Positions 45,701-53,746 of a stretch of DNA of 64,000 nucleotides are shown in pieces. The stretch is taken from NCBI GenBank assembly GCA_050287605.1, contig JBNKCG010000037.1:6908-70907 (forward strand), written 5' to 3'. The notes beneath the pieces are model-generated. The model saw only the letters and a program-made list of their open reading frames with translations, did no database searches and was not told the origin of the DNA. The number at the start of each line of letters is the position of its first letter. Within the stretch, counting starts at the first letter, position 1. The stretch comes from QQUJ01 sp050287605 (GTDB lineage: Bacteria > Pseudomonadota > Gammaproteobacteria > QQUJ01). Both the position numbers and the translations under genes were made by a program.

Positions 45701-45957
45701 TGCTTGACCCCCTCGATCTCCGAGAGCACCTGCTCCAGCGGCGTGGTGACCAAGTGCTCAACCTCGTCGGCTGCAGCACCCGGGAATGGGACGAACACGT
45801 TGGCGAGGGTGACGTTGATCTGCGGCTCTTCCTCGCGCGGCGTGACCAATACCGCAAACAGCCCCAGCAACAGCCCCACCAAGGCCAGCAGCGGGGTAAT
45901 CTCGCTGTGCAGGAAAGCGCGCGCGACGCGCCCCGAGATGCCCAGATTCCCGCTCAC
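42730..45957 (-). CDS. RND efflux pump inner-membrane transporter
   Basis: A 1075-residue proton-driven RND permease with the usual two-fold layout: TM1 near residues 20-40, a large periplasmic loop, TM2-6, TM7, a second loop, TM8-12. The proton-relay aspartates are in FSIGILVDDAIVVVENIHRH. The pattern MSPIPINASAGML and the C-terminal QLARG-type loop are HAE1-like; no metal-binding His/Met run argues for a heavy-metal pump. It overlaps its adaptor gene by 4 nt (ATGA). No outer-membrane channel gene is present, so it must use one encoded elsewhere. Confidence 0.95.
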   Translation of the reverse strand: MSGNLGISGRVARAFLHSEITPLLALVGLLLGLFAVLVTPREEEPQINVTLANVFVPFPGAAADEVEHLVTTPLEQVLSEIEGVKHIYSLSRPGQAVLSIQFVVGEDRTRSIVRLYNAIYSNQDWLPANLGVGQPIIKPVGIDDVPIVAGTLWTDDPNRGADDLLRVAHAIEAELKRVPGTRDIDSIGGPDRVVHVEFDPQRMAGLNVSLDDLRQALGGANRSAESGALVADDREITVQAGQFLSTPLEVARLIVGMHGDAPVYLEDVAEVTLGPDQPEQYVWFGTGPAAAAKGIAEQGTFPAVSIAVAKKPGTNAVTIADQVIQRFEALRGTFIPEGIHATVTRNYGATADDKAKTLIKKLIFATASVVLLVLFTLGRREAVVVGSAVVITLAATLFASWAWGFTLNRVSLFALIFSIGILVDDAIVVVENIHRHWAMGDKSLIEAIPIAVDEVGGPTILATFTVIAALLPMAFVTGLMGPYMSPIPINASAGMLISLAVAFVVTPWFTHRMLRHQAHSHNAHGEEEQPQLYGLFQRLVGPFLDAEKGRRRRRLLALAMVVLIALSGGMAVVEWVVLKMLPFDNKSEFQVVVDMPEGTAVERTAAVLTELGAEIAKVPEVTDFQAYVGTASPISFNGLVRQYYLRRGANVGDIQVNLVDKSQRHRKSHEIALAVRGPLAAIGERMGANVKVVEVPPGPPVMSPLVAEVYGPEYSGQVAVARELRKRFSATPDVVDVDDSIETAAPKWVLRVDRQRAAHLGIAQQDVVAAASAALGGEDVTYLHDTKAKYPIPVRLEFPVADKAALASLLDLRLRSRSGALVPLGEVVEVVSGQREQVVYHKDLLPVVFVTGDLAGKLDSPLYGMFSIYADLMQDPIEGVGLLPQHLIAQPDNPYRYSVKWDGEWQVTYETFRDMGIAYSVGLVLIYLLVVAQFRSYLVPLIIMAPIPLTVIGVLPGHALLGAQFTATSMIGMIALAGIIVRNSILLVDFVNQELARGVEFAEAVIRAGAVRARPIVLTALAAMLGAFFILDDPIFNGLAIALIFGILVSTLLTLVVIPIMYYAAMQRSYVGDGE

Positions 45958-47000
45958 CGAGCCGCCCTTCCCTGCTTGAGCACCAGCGCCGCTTCCACCG
46001 GGTCCAGCGCCACGCGCTCGTTCTCCTGCAGACCGGCCAGGACCTCAATCTGGTCATCCGGTCCCGGCGCGCCGACCCGGATCTGGCGCAGGGAGACCGC
46101 GCCGTCGTCAGCCACCACGTAGGCAGCGGTCAGCTCACTGCGGCGCACCACCGCCGAGCGCGGGATCAGCAGCGTGCGCCGCTCGCCCGTCGGCACCTCG
46201 ACCTTCACCAACATGCCCGGCTGCAGTCCCTCGATGCGCGGCGGCAGCTCCACGCGTACCTGCACCGTGTGGGTGGCGGGATCGGCGAAAGGGAACACCG
46301 TGATCTGCGGCCCGGGCACCGCGAGCGGCGTGCCGTCGGGCAGCAGGACGATGACACCCAGCTCACGATTGAGGTGAGCGACCACGCGCTGCGGCAGTGC
46401 GGCGGTGACGCGCAGCTGATCCAGCGACAACCCGGTCATCAACGGCTGGCCCACGGTGACCGATTCGCCCACCTCCACCATGCGCTTGACCACGATCCCG
46501 GCGTAGGGGGCACGCACCTCGGTATATCCCAACTGCTCCTCGGCGCGCTGCACACCCGCCGTAGCCGAATCGACTCGCGCCTTGGCGGCCTGCAGATCGG
46601 CCTTGGCTCGGTCCAGAGCGGACTTGGCCACCAGCTTGCGCGCGTAGATCTGCTCGACGCGTTCGAATTCGGTCTGCGCCTCGCTGAACCGGGCTTCGGC
46701 CTCACGCAGGGCAGCCTTTGCCGACTCGCTCTGCGCGCGCTGCTCGGTGTCCTTGAGACGGATGATCACCTTGCCGCGCGGCACGTAGTCGTGCACGTCG
46801 AAGTTGATGGCGACGATGCGCCCGCCGATCTGAGCCGACACCGTGGCCTGATTGACCGCTTCGACGGTGGCATCGAAGGTACGCTGCTCCGGCAGCGTCT
46901 GGTAGGCCAGCGTGGCGGTCTGCAGCTCGGCCGCGCCCGCCAGCACGCTCCAGGCCAGCGTGACGGGGAGAATCAACCAACGTTGGAAGGGGCTCTGCAT
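45954..47000 (-). CDS. RND periplasmic adaptor (membrane fusion protein)
   Basis: The adaptor joins the pump to an outer-membrane channel. The 348-residue protein has an N-terminal signal sequence ending near AGA, the lipoyl halves (VEAVNQATVSAQIGGRIVAINFDVHDYVPRGKVIIRL and LGYTEVRAPYAGIVVKRMVEVGESV), a helical hairpin of about 80 residues rich in Ala, Glu and Arg, a beta-barrel (LRVTAALPQRVV), and a membrane-proximal domain. It is the first gene of the pump operon, 40 nt after a promoter with a 20-bp palindrome. Confidence 0.93.
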   Translation of the reverse strand: MQSPFQRWLILPVTLAWSVLAGAAELQTATLAYQTLPEQRTFDATVEAVNQATVSAQIGGRIVAINFDVHDYVPRGKVIIRLKDTEQRAQSESAKAALREAEARFSEAQTEFERVEQIYARKLVAKSALDRAKADLQAAKARVDSATAGVQRAEEQLGYTEVRAPYAGIVVKRMVEVGESVTVGQPLMTGLSLDQLRVTAALPQRVVAHLNRELGVIVLLPDGTPLAVPGPQITVFPFADPATHTVQVRVELPPRIEGLQPGMLVKVEVPTGERRTLLIPRSAVVRRSELTAAYVVADDGAVSLRQIRVGAPGPDDQIEVLAGLQENERVALDPVEAALVLKQGRAAR

Positions 47001-47039
47001 CGTTCGGCTCTCTCAAGGTCTGAGTAAAGTGGACGCCAT

Positions 47040-47067
47040 TCTATATTAGAATCTTCTAATATGCCAA
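47040..47067 (-). promoter_or_regulatory. RND operon promoter with a 20-bp palindromic operator
   Basis: On the minus strand TTGGCA (47062-47067) and TATAGA (47040-47045) are spaced by 16 bp. A perfect palindrome, ATATTAGAA-TC-TTCTAATAT (47043-47062), fills the spacer and touches both hexamers. A repressor bound here would block RNA polymerase. AT-rich inverted repeats of this size are typical of ArsR/SmtB- or TetR-type repressors; none is encoded next to it. Confidence 0.65.
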
Positions 47068-47083
47068 TATCCCACCCACCCCG

Positions 47084-47731
47084 TCACGCCAGCAGGGCCG
47101 CCACGATACCGGTGATGAAGATCCCGTCGAAAGTGCCCGCCCCGCCGATGGAGGCCATCGGCGCCCCCATGTGGCGGATGTCGTCCAGGCGCAGCAGATC
47201 GGCCCCGATCAGCACCCCCAGCGTTCCGCAGACGTATGCCAGCGGGGCGCTGGCGCCGGGATCCAACGTCACCCCCACCGCCGCCGCGGCCAGCGGCGCA
47301 ACGAACAGCGGCAGGCCGATCCCCATCCCCGGGATGGGACGGCTCACCCAGCGGCAGAGCAGCGCCACCAGCGCGCTACCGACCACGGCCGCACCGCCAT
47401 GGATTTCAGTGTTGCGCAGCAGATAAAGGCTGAAAAATACCGGAATGACACAGCCCCCGGCATTGACCATTAGCAATGTCCGGCCGGGGCGGAAATGGGG
47501 CGGCAACAGGAGCGAACGGCGTCGGTACCGGTCCAGCAGACCCGGCGACGGCGGATCCGAGCGGATATAGAACAGCGGCAGATTCACCACACTGCCCACC
47601 AGCGAGCTCAGCAGCAGCAGAAAGCCGGCGTCGGCCGAGAGGCCCAGCTTGTCGAAGGCGACGCTCAGCAGTCCGATCTGGACCATGAACACGACCGCGA
47701 CCACCAGCATCACCAGGAAGACAAGCGGCAT
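47084..47731 (-). CDS. DUF1614 family membrane protein
   Basis: A 215-residue hydrophobic protein with about seven predicted helices, starting MPLVFLVMLVVAVVFMVQIGLLSVAF. Conserved stretches are LSSLVGSVVNLPLFYI, NAGGCVIPVFFSLYLL and the C-terminal MGAPMASIGGAGTFDGIFITGIVAALLA; this Gly-rich end is a mark of DUF1614. The function of the family is unknown. It follows the GGDEF-EAL gene by 50 nt on the same strand; an N-terminal extension of 15 residues is possible but unlikely. Confidence 0.85.
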   Translation of the reverse strand: MPLVFLVMLVVAVVFMVQIGLLSVAFDKLGLSADAGFLLLLSSLVGSVVNLPLFYIRSDPPSPGLLDRYRRRSLLLPPHFRPGRTLLMVNAGGCVIPVFFSLYLLRNTEIHGGAAVVGSALVALLCRWVSRPIPGMGIGLPLFVAPLAAAAVGVTLDPGASAPLAYVCGTLGVLIGADLLRLDDIRHMGAPMASIGGAGTFDGIFITGIVAALLA

Positions 47732-47781
47732 CGGGAGTGAGCATCCTTTCTGTTCGCGGGAGCGGCGCCCGCGCACCCCGC

Positions 47782-49902
47782 TTAGGCGCCGCGGGGTTGT
47801 CGTCGCGTCAGGGTAACGAATTCGGCCGCGCCGAGCGGTTTGCTGAAATGATAGCCCTGATACGCGTCGCAGCCATGCGTGCGAAGAAAGTTCAGTTGTC
47901 CCTCCTGCTCCACACCCTCCGCGATCACGTGATGGCCAAAGCGCTGCGCCATGGCGAGGATGGTCTCGACGATGGTCGCATCGTTGATATCGCTCAAAAT
48001 ACCGTCGACGAAAGAACGGTCGATCTTCAACACCTCAACGGGCAAGCGTTTGAGATACATCAGCGACGAATAGCCGGTGCCGAAGTCGTCGATGGCGAAG
48101 CGAATGCCCAACTCGATCAGGCACTCCATCTTGAACGCCGCATCCTCGACGTCGTGAACCAGCACGCCTTCGGTGAGTTCCAGCTCCAGAAAGCGCGCGT
48201 CGACGCCGCTGTCAGCGATGATGGTCGCCGCGCGCTCGACGAAATCCCACTGGCGGAACTGCTTGGGGCTGACGTTCACCGCCAGGCGGAATCCCGGCCC
48301 GATGATCCCCTCTTCGCTCCAGCGGCGAATCGAGCGGCACGCTTCGCGCAGCACCCAGTCGCCCACCGCCACGATGATGCCGGTCTCTTCGGCGACGGGG
48401 ACGAAGTCGCCCGGGGACACCATGCCCCGGCGCGGGTGGCGCCAGCGCAACAGCGCCTCCGCGCCGATGATCCGGTTGCTCCCGATCTCAACCTGGGGTT
48501 GGAAGTGGAGCATCAGTTCGCCGCGTCCCAGGGCGTAGTGCAGATCGGTCTCGATCTCCAGGCGGCGTGTGGCCGCCAGCTGCATGCCGGGCAGGTAGAA
48601 ATGAAACTCGCCGCTGCCCGCCCCTTTGGCCCGGTAAAGCGCGGTGTCGGCCTGTTTCAGCACTTCGTCCGCACCGGAGACGCTCATGGGAAACAGCGCG
48701 ATGCCGACGCCGGCGGTGGTGCGCAACTCGTGATGGCCGACGCGAAACGGCCGGTCGATGGCCGCCAGCACCTTTTCGGCCACCGCTTGCGCGTTCACCG
48801 CCGCGCGCTCCGCCGCTGCCGGCAGTTCGGCCAGCAACACCACGAATTCGTCGCCGCCCACCCGCGCCACGGTATCGGTGGCGCGCAGCGTGTTGCGCAA
48901 GCAGACGGCAACCGCCTGCAGCAGCGCATCGCCCATGGCCGGTCCCAGCGAATCGTTGATGGTCTTGAAGCGGTCGAGATCGATCAACAGCACCGCCCCC
49001 ATGTGGTCGTGGCGCTCGGCGTTGGCCAATGCCTGCTGCAAGCGGTCACGCAGCAACCTACGGTTGGGCAGCTGGGTGAGTGGATCGAAGTAGGCCGATT
49101 GGCGCAGCTCACCGTCGCGCCGTTCCAGCATACCGAAACCGGTAACCAGCCCCGCCATGCCCAGCAGCCACAGGAATCCGTGTCCCAGAGTGAGCGCCGC
49201 CTCGCGCCCGGGCGGCCAGGCGCCGCCCGGCTCCCCCACGGGAACGCTGACGCTGACACCGCCCAGCACCTCGCCCACCTGCAGGCCCTGCCCGCCGTGA
49301 CAGACCAGGCAGCCCTGCTCCACATGGCGCGGCCGCATCAGCCGATAGCGCGGCTCAGCGCCCGCCGTCACCGCTTCGCCCACCTCGTCGACGCCACGCT
49401 GAAAACGCAGCAACGCGCGCTGCTCCCAGCCATCGGGCCGATGGTCTGGGCTGAGCGGGCGCAGGCTGGCGACGTGAACCGCGGCCCCGCCGCTGAGGTG
49501 CGGAGATTCGCCGCCGTGAAGCAGGCGCATGAAATACGAAGCGTTGGGCAGCGTGAGCGCAACAACCGGGTCGGTGGTGACGTCGCGCTCGCGAAGAGGG
49601 TGCAGATCGGCGTCAGGAGCGGCGCCCTCCCCGGCACCGGCGTAGACCCCGCCCAGTCCCGCGACCAAGTCTCGGGCAGCCAGATCCCGCTCCAACAGCA
49701 CCGCGGCCTGAGCGCGCGCCTGCGCGACCAGACCTTGTCGGTTGAGGTGTAGGTTCCAGCTCAGGGAAGCGACCACGGCGCCGGTCCACACGACCACCAG
49801 GAACCCACGCCAAAGGGACAGGCGTGACGCCTGCGCGGGATCCTTGTGGGCGGGCGTACGGCGGTCGGAGTGAGGGATGCGGCTGCGGTCGCCGTCCGTC
49901 AT
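47782..49902 (-). CDS. Membrane GGDEF-EAL protein with a CXXCH-containing sensor domain
   Basis: This protein should make and/or degrade cyclic di-GMP in response to a periplasmic signal. The 706 residues comprise TM1 (about 32-50), a periplasmic Tll0287-like (DUF3365) domain with CLVCH at 198-202, TM2 (about 240-258), a GGDEF domain (GGDEF at 349-353, with an RATD inhibitory site five residues before it) and an EAL domain (EALLR at 482-486, then DDFGTGYSS). Both catalytic motifs look intact. The CXXCH allows covalent c-type haem, suggesting redox or gas sensing. The start ATG follows AGGGGATAAC. Confidence 0.93.
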   Translation of the reverse strand: MTDGDRSRIPHSDRRTPAHKDPAQASRLSLWRGFLVVVWTGAVVASLSWNLHLNRQGLVAQARAQAAVLLERDLAARDLVAGLGGVYAGAGEGAAPDADLHPLRERDVTTDPVVALTLPNASYFMRLLHGGESPHLSGGAAVHVASLRPLSPDHRPDGWEQRALLRFQRGVDEVGEAVTAGAEPRYRLMRPRHVEQGCLVCHGGQGLQVGEVLGGVSVSVPVGEPGGAWPPGREAALTLGHGFLWLLGMAGLVTGFGMLERRDGELRQSAYFDPLTQLPNRRLLRDRLQQALANAERHDHMGAVLLIDLDRFKTINDSLGPAMGDALLQAVAVCLRNTLRATDTVARVGGDEFVVLLAELPAAAERAAVNAQAVAEKVLAAIDRPFRVGHHELRTTAGVGIALFPMSVSGADEVLKQADTALYRAKGAGSGEFHFYLPGMQLAATRRLEIETDLHYALGRGELMLHFQPQVEIGSNRIIGAEALLRWRHPRRGMVSPGDFVPVAEETGIIVAVGDWVLREACRSIRRWSEEGIIGPGFRLAVNVSPKQFRQWDFVERAATIIADSGVDARFLELELTEGVLVHDVEDAAFKMECLIELGIRFAIDDFGTGYSSLMYLKRLPVEVLKIDRSFVDGILSDINDATIVETILAMAQRFGHHVIAEGVEQEGQLNFLRTHGCDAYQGYHFSKPLGAAEFVTLTRRQPRGA

Positions 49903-50109
49903 TTATTGTTATCCCCTGCTTTCGTCACGCGGATCGATCAACGGCATACCCCGCAGTGGCCTCGCTCCCGGCCAACGCGGTCTGTCAAACGTGTCAAAGG
50001 GGATATCGGCCACCGCGGCCCAAACATTTAGGGCGCGGACGTCGGGAGTATTTCCACAGTGAAACGCGGGCGAGAGATAACCCGCAATGCGGTCAGGCGA
50101 GCGGCGGGA

Positions 50110-50427
50110 TCACCCGCAATTGCAGGCGCGCAGAAATTGACCGGGAAGCAGCAGATTGAAGCGCGCGATACCCTCTTCTTCGCGAACGCGGTTGAAGACC
50201 TCGCAGCTCATGCAGGAGAGGCGGCTGGCAGCGAACGAACCCTGGACGATGCCGTCGCTGTAGGTGCCAGCGATCGCCCAGCAGATGCGACCACCGTTGA
50301 CACCCCCGTTGAGACCGTCGGCGTCGCAGGCGGCCGCGGTGGCGCAGACCCCCAGCAGCTCTGCCGCCGCACCGCCGGGTTCACGTCCGCAGCCCTTGAT
50401 CTGCCAACAGTTGAGTCGTTCGCTCAT
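50110..50427 (-). CDS. Small cysteine-rich two-CW domain protein
   Basis: A 105-residue soluble protein with the two-CW signature: N-C-W-x5-C-G-R near the start (LNCWQIKGCGREPGG) and a second I-C-W (GGRICWAIAGTY). Further cysteines (CATAAACD, LSCMSCEVF and a terminal CNCG) make ten in all, suggesting metal or Fe-S binding. Two-CW domains are otherwise found attached to or next to chemotaxis and PAS sensors. Here it is stand-alone, 207 nt upstream of the c-di-GMP enzyme and on the same strand, so a sensory role is plausible but unproven. Confidence 0.8.
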   Translation of the reverse strand: MSERLNCWQIKGCGREPGGAAAELLGVCATAAACDADGLNGGVNGGRICWAIAGTYSDGIVQGSFAASRLSCMSCEVFNRVREEEGIARFNLLLPGQFLRACNCG

Positions 50428-50655
50428 GACACCCCTCCTCCGGTAGGCGCGGTATCCGTCCCCTGTGTTTATACCTCGTTATGGATAGAGGGCGGACTCG
50501 AACGTAGTAGGCGAGATTCCGGCGCCGGTTGCAAACACAATATTGAATCGGGATATAGAGGGGAGTTATTGACGATTATCAGGAACAGCTCCGAAGGCGG
50601 TCCGGCGGCCCGCACAGGACGACGCTGCCCGCGCGCAATGGGCCGGCAAGTCTAG

Positions 50656-51963
50656 CTACCAGTAGCTCAGGGCGTTGGCGTAGAGCTCCGCGAGCACGGT
50701 CTGGTCCACGGGGCGCGGCGCGTTCTTCAACAGCCGCTGCTGGGCGTAGGCCCCCTCCACCAGTCCGCCGATATCGCCCGCATCGTAGCCCACACCGCCA
50801 ACGCCGTTAGGCATCGCGGTGGCACGCATCAACCCCTCCAGGTGCCGGGCCACCAACTCACCGGCATCCTCCGGGGCCACGTCGCGCACCTCGGCGCCCA
50901 GCAGCTGAGCCCCTTCCAGGTGACGTTCGGGACAGGCGCTGCCGGTAAAGCGGAACGCCGCGGGGGCGTTGACGATGACCGACATACCGTGGGGGCAGAT
51001 GGGTTCGTCCGCAGGATAGCCCTCGGGCTGGAACCCCTTCACCAGACCCGCCACCGAGTAGGACATGCCGTGGGGGATGTGGACTCCGGCATTGCCGAAC
51101 GCCAGGCCGGCCAGGGTGGCGGCGAACATCATGCCGTCGCGCGCCTCGTGGTCGGCGGCGTCGGCCACCGCGCGCACCAGAAAGCGCCCCGCCAACCGCA
51201 GCGCCTCGCGGCAGCCGATGTCGCTCCAGGGGTTGGCCCCCTGGCTCATGGGCCGCAGGTGCGGCTGGTCGGGTCGCGCGCGCTGCGTGTAGGGGATGGC
51301 GGTGAAGCTCTCCAGGGCGTGGCTCAACACGTCAAAGCCGCTGGCCGCCACCACATTGGCCGGCAGCGTATAGGTGGTAGTGGGATCGATGACCGCCCGG
51401 GTGGGGCGTAGCGCGCGGTGGGCGATGCCGGTCTTGGCGCGCATCGCCAGCAGATCGAATACCGCGATGCCGGTGCATTCGCTGCCGGTACCGGAGGTGG
51501 TCGGGCAGGCGATGTGCGGCTTCAACGGCCCCGGCGGGGCGATGCCGTTGCCGATGGGCGGGTTGACGTAGTCCATGAACTCGGCCGGCCAGGTGCTGTA
51601 GAGGTTGGCCGCCTTGCAGGTGTCGATGACCGAGCCACCGCCCACGGAGACGAAACCGTCAAAATCGCCTTCGCTGGCAAAGCGTGCCGCGGCGGCGAAC
51701 GAGCGGTCCGTAGGCTCGACCCGCACCTCGTCGTAGACCGCGACGTCCACCCCGGCCGCGCGCAGCGACTCCTGCACGCGCGCCACGTGGCCTTGCGCCA
51801 CAACCCCGGCGTCGGTGTAGAGCGCCACCCGCCGGAGTCCCAGGACGCGCGCATCGTCGCCCACTTCGCGCAGGGCGCCGGGACCGAATTTGATCGCCGA
51901 GGCGTCGACGCTGAACACCTCATCGCCGTGCTCGGTCAGCGCGTAGTAGTGACAGCAACCCAT
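50656..51963 (-). CDS. Iron-containing alcohol dehydrogenase, hydroxyacid-oxoacid transhydrogenase-like
   Basis: The 435-residue protein matches the HOT (ADHFE1-like) branch of iron-dependent dehydrogenases, which couple oxidation of 4-hydroxybutyrate or a similar hydroxyacid to reduction of 2-oxoglutarate. It begins MGCCHYYALTEHGDEVFSVDASAIKFGPGAL, a start typical of that branch, after GGAGGAGGG. The cofactor loop is SVGGGSVIDTCKAAN; metal-ligand regions are GFDVLSHALESF, NAGVHIPHGMSYSV and PICPHGMSV. The substrate assignment is by family only. A MITE lies about 42 bp upstream of its start codon. Confidence 0.9.
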   Translation of the reverse strand: MGCCHYYALTEHGDEVFSVDASAIKFGPGALREVGDDARVLGLRRVALYTDAGVVAQGHVARVQESLRAAGVDVAVYDEVRVEPTDRSFAAAARFASEGDFDGFVSVGGGSVIDTCKAANLYSTWPAEFMDYVNPPIGNGIAPPGPLKPHIACPTTSGTGSECTGIAVFDLLAMRAKTGIAHRALRPTRAVIDPTTTYTLPANVVAASGFDVLSHALESFTAIPYTQRARPDQPHLRPMSQGANPWSDIGCREALRLAGRFLVRAVADAADHEARDGMMFAATLAGLAFGNAGVHIPHGMSYSVAGLVKGFQPEGYPADEPICPHGMSVIVNAPAAFRFTGSACPERHLEGAQLLGAEVRDVAPEDAGELVARHLEGLMRATAMPNGVGGVGYDAGDIGGLVEGAYAQQRLLKNAPRPVDQTVLAELYANALSYW

Positions 51964-52005
51964 GAAACCACCCTCCTCCCGGCCGTGCGCACGGATCAGT
52001 CTGTT

Positions 52006-52274
52006 TAGGGCCTGTTAACACTAGTCGCATAGGCCCTGCTGAGTCTCATTTTTTGTCCAGCAAGGCAGAATGAGCGAGGTGTAGCCCCGCTACATGAGCG
52101 AATGATAACGCCGCTGGGCGGAAAAGGAGGCTCAGCCCTTCGGGTTGCACCTGAAAACACGCCACTCGGCGTTGCTCGTCGCTCATTTGGAGTTACCAAA
52201 CTTCGCTCCTCGCGCCTGGATTGGCGCGTTTTCAGGCACAACAGGACCTATGCGACTAGTGCTAACAGGCCCTA
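52006..52274. mobile_element. MITE-like element with 36-bp terminal inverted repeats
   Basis: The ends at 52008-52041 and 52239-52272 are inverted copies with only a few mismatches; each reads GGGCCTGTTA, then A or G, then CACTAGTCGC and ATAGG inwards. A TA dinucleotide flanks each side (52006-52007 and 52273-52274), as left by Tc1/mariner/IS630-type transposases. The 0.27-kb interior codes for nothing but contains further nested palindromes: TGTAGC/GCTACA (52080-52094) and CCTGAAAAC/GTTTTCAGG (52150-52158 with 52228-52236). It has no transposase and would rely on one in trans. Confidence 0.85.
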
Positions 52275-52553
52275 AGTCGCCTCTTGCGGAGGCTCCTCTA
52301 CGAAGCGTAGCCCGATTCCGGTAGGTTCCAGGCGCACCACCTCCATGGTCACCACCGGCAGATCATCCACCGGGCCCTGGACCTGGCCCTGCACCACGGT
52401 GCCCACGGGCGGGATAGGATCGCCGCTGGTGATGAGGAAGACTCCGCCATCCGACACGTCGCGGGTGGTGAAGATCACCGAACCGATGGAGTCGTGCCAG
52501 ACGCGTACCTTGATGCTGACCGCCGTGCGTAAGTGTTGTCGTTTTTCGTGCAT
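52272..52553 (-). CDS. PilZ-domain protein
   Basis: A 93-residue protein that should bind cyclic di-GMP. It starts MHEKRQHLRTAVSIKVRVW; the two binding motifs R-x3-R (RQHLR) and D-x-S-x2-G (DVSDGG) are complete, and the barrel follows (GTVVQGQVQGPVDDLPVVTMEVVRLEPTGIGLRFVE). The TAG stop is made of the flanking TA and the first base of the MITE. It lies 80 nt downstream of the NAGGN peptidase gene and may be part of that transcript. The GGDEF-EAL protein 2.4 kb away is a potential source or sink for its ligand. Confidence 0.9.
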   Translation of the reverse strand: MHEKRQHLRTAVSIKVRVWHDSIGSVIFTTRDVSDGGVFLITSGDPIPPVGTVVQGQVQGPVDDLPVVTMEVVRLEPTGIGLRFVEEPPQEAT

Positions 52554-52633
52554 AGCGACGCCGCTGAAGTGATGTTGTCGGGTGGGCACACGATACCGCG
52601 CCCCGCGCCAAGAGTATCAGCCCGGCAAGGATT

Positions 52634-53746
52634 TTACCCCCCCGGTAGCGTGGGGAAACCGGGTCGCGGCCCGATATCGAAGCGGTCGCGCTCGTACAGC
52701 GGGCGGCTCTGCACGTAGGCGAGCAACAGCATCACCAGCGATTCCAGCGCGTCGCAATGGATGCGCTCGTAACCGTGCGAAGCGTCGATGCCGAAGCAGA
52801 TGAGAGAAGTGCGCAGGTCGTTACCCGCCTCCACGGCGGCCGCGCTATCGGAACGGTAGTAGCGGAACACGTCACGCTGGTGGGGAATGGCGAACTCCTT
52901 GCACAACTCCAGCAGCCGGTGGGTGAGGTGATAGTCGAACGGACCGGTCATGTCGGCCATAGCGACGGTGACGCCGAATTCGCTGGAGTTCTGTCCCGGT
53001 GCAGTGGTGCCGTTATCAATAGTCACCATCTCGGCGACGTCCTGGTGCAGAACCGCCGAGGCGCCCGACCCCACCTCCTCGGAGATGGTGAACAGCAGAT
53101 GACAATCCACCGGCAGCACGATGCCCCCCTCGCGCACCGCCTTGGCGAAGGCGAACACCACCGCCGCACCCGCTTTGTCGTCCAGGTGGCGCGAGTTGAT
53201 GAAGCCGTTGTGGTGAAACTCGGGGATGGGGTCGACGGCGATGATATCGCCCACGTGAAACCCCAGCCGCATCAGGTCGGCGCGGCTGGCGCACATCTCG
53301 TCCACGCGCACCTCGACGTTGTCCCACGCCACCTTCTGGCTGTCGACCTCGGGTCCGAAGGTGTGTCCCGACGCCTTGAGCGGCAGCAGCGTGCCGCGGT
53401 AGGGGCGCTCGTCGGTAAACACCGTGACGCGGGCACCTTCGGCAAAGCGCGCGTTCCAGTGACCGATGGGCACCACCTCCAAGCGTCCGTTCTCCTTGAG
53501 CCCCTTGACCATGGCGCCCAGGGTGTCGAGGTGGGCGACAATGGCGCGATCGGGGCTGGAGCGTTCGCCGGCAATGGTGGCGCGGATGGCGCCGCGCCGC
53601 GTCAACTCGAACGGAATCTCCAGCCGCTCCAACTCATCGCAAGCCAGGTGCACGATACGGTCGGTATAGCCGGTGGGGCTGGGCGTCTGCAGCAGACGGG
53701 CGAGGATGTCCAGCAGATAGCCGCGATCGATGGCAGGGAGGTTCAT
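52634..53746 (-). CDS. M42-family peptidase of the NAGGN osmoprotectant cluster
   Basis: A 370-residue M42/M18-type metallo-aminopeptidase related to those encoded with NAGGN biosynthesis genes; its precise role there is not established. Metal-ligand regions are RAIVAHLDTLGAMVKG, INSRHLDDKAGAAVV, LLFTISEEVGSGAS (catalytic Glu pair) and the terminal His in IDASHGYERIH. Its ATG overlaps the ngg stop by 4 nt (ATGA), tying it to the pathway. Confidence 0.9.
   Translation of the reverse strand: MNLPAIDRGYLLDILARLLQTPSPTGYTDRIVHLACDELERLEIPFELTRRGAIRATIAGERSSPDRAIVAHLDTLGAMVKGLKENGRLEVVPIGHWNARFAEGARVTVFTDERPYRGTLLPLKASGHTFGPEVDSQKVAWDNVEVRVDEMCASRADLMRLGFHVGDIIAVDPIPEFHHNGFINSRHLDDKAGAAVVFAFAKAVREGGIVLPVDCHLLFTISEEVGSGASAVLHQDVAEMVTIDNGTTAPGQNSSEFGVTVAMADMTGPFDYHLTHRLLELCKEFAIPHQRDVFRYYRSDSAAAVEAGNDLRTSLICFGIDASHGYERIHCDALESLVMLLLAYVQSRPLYERDRFDIGPRPGFPTLPGG

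Noticed and set aside
52005..52241. 78-codon frame inside the MITE
   Set aside because: It starts and ends within the inverted repeats and has no similarity to a transposase or any family I know; the element is non-coding.
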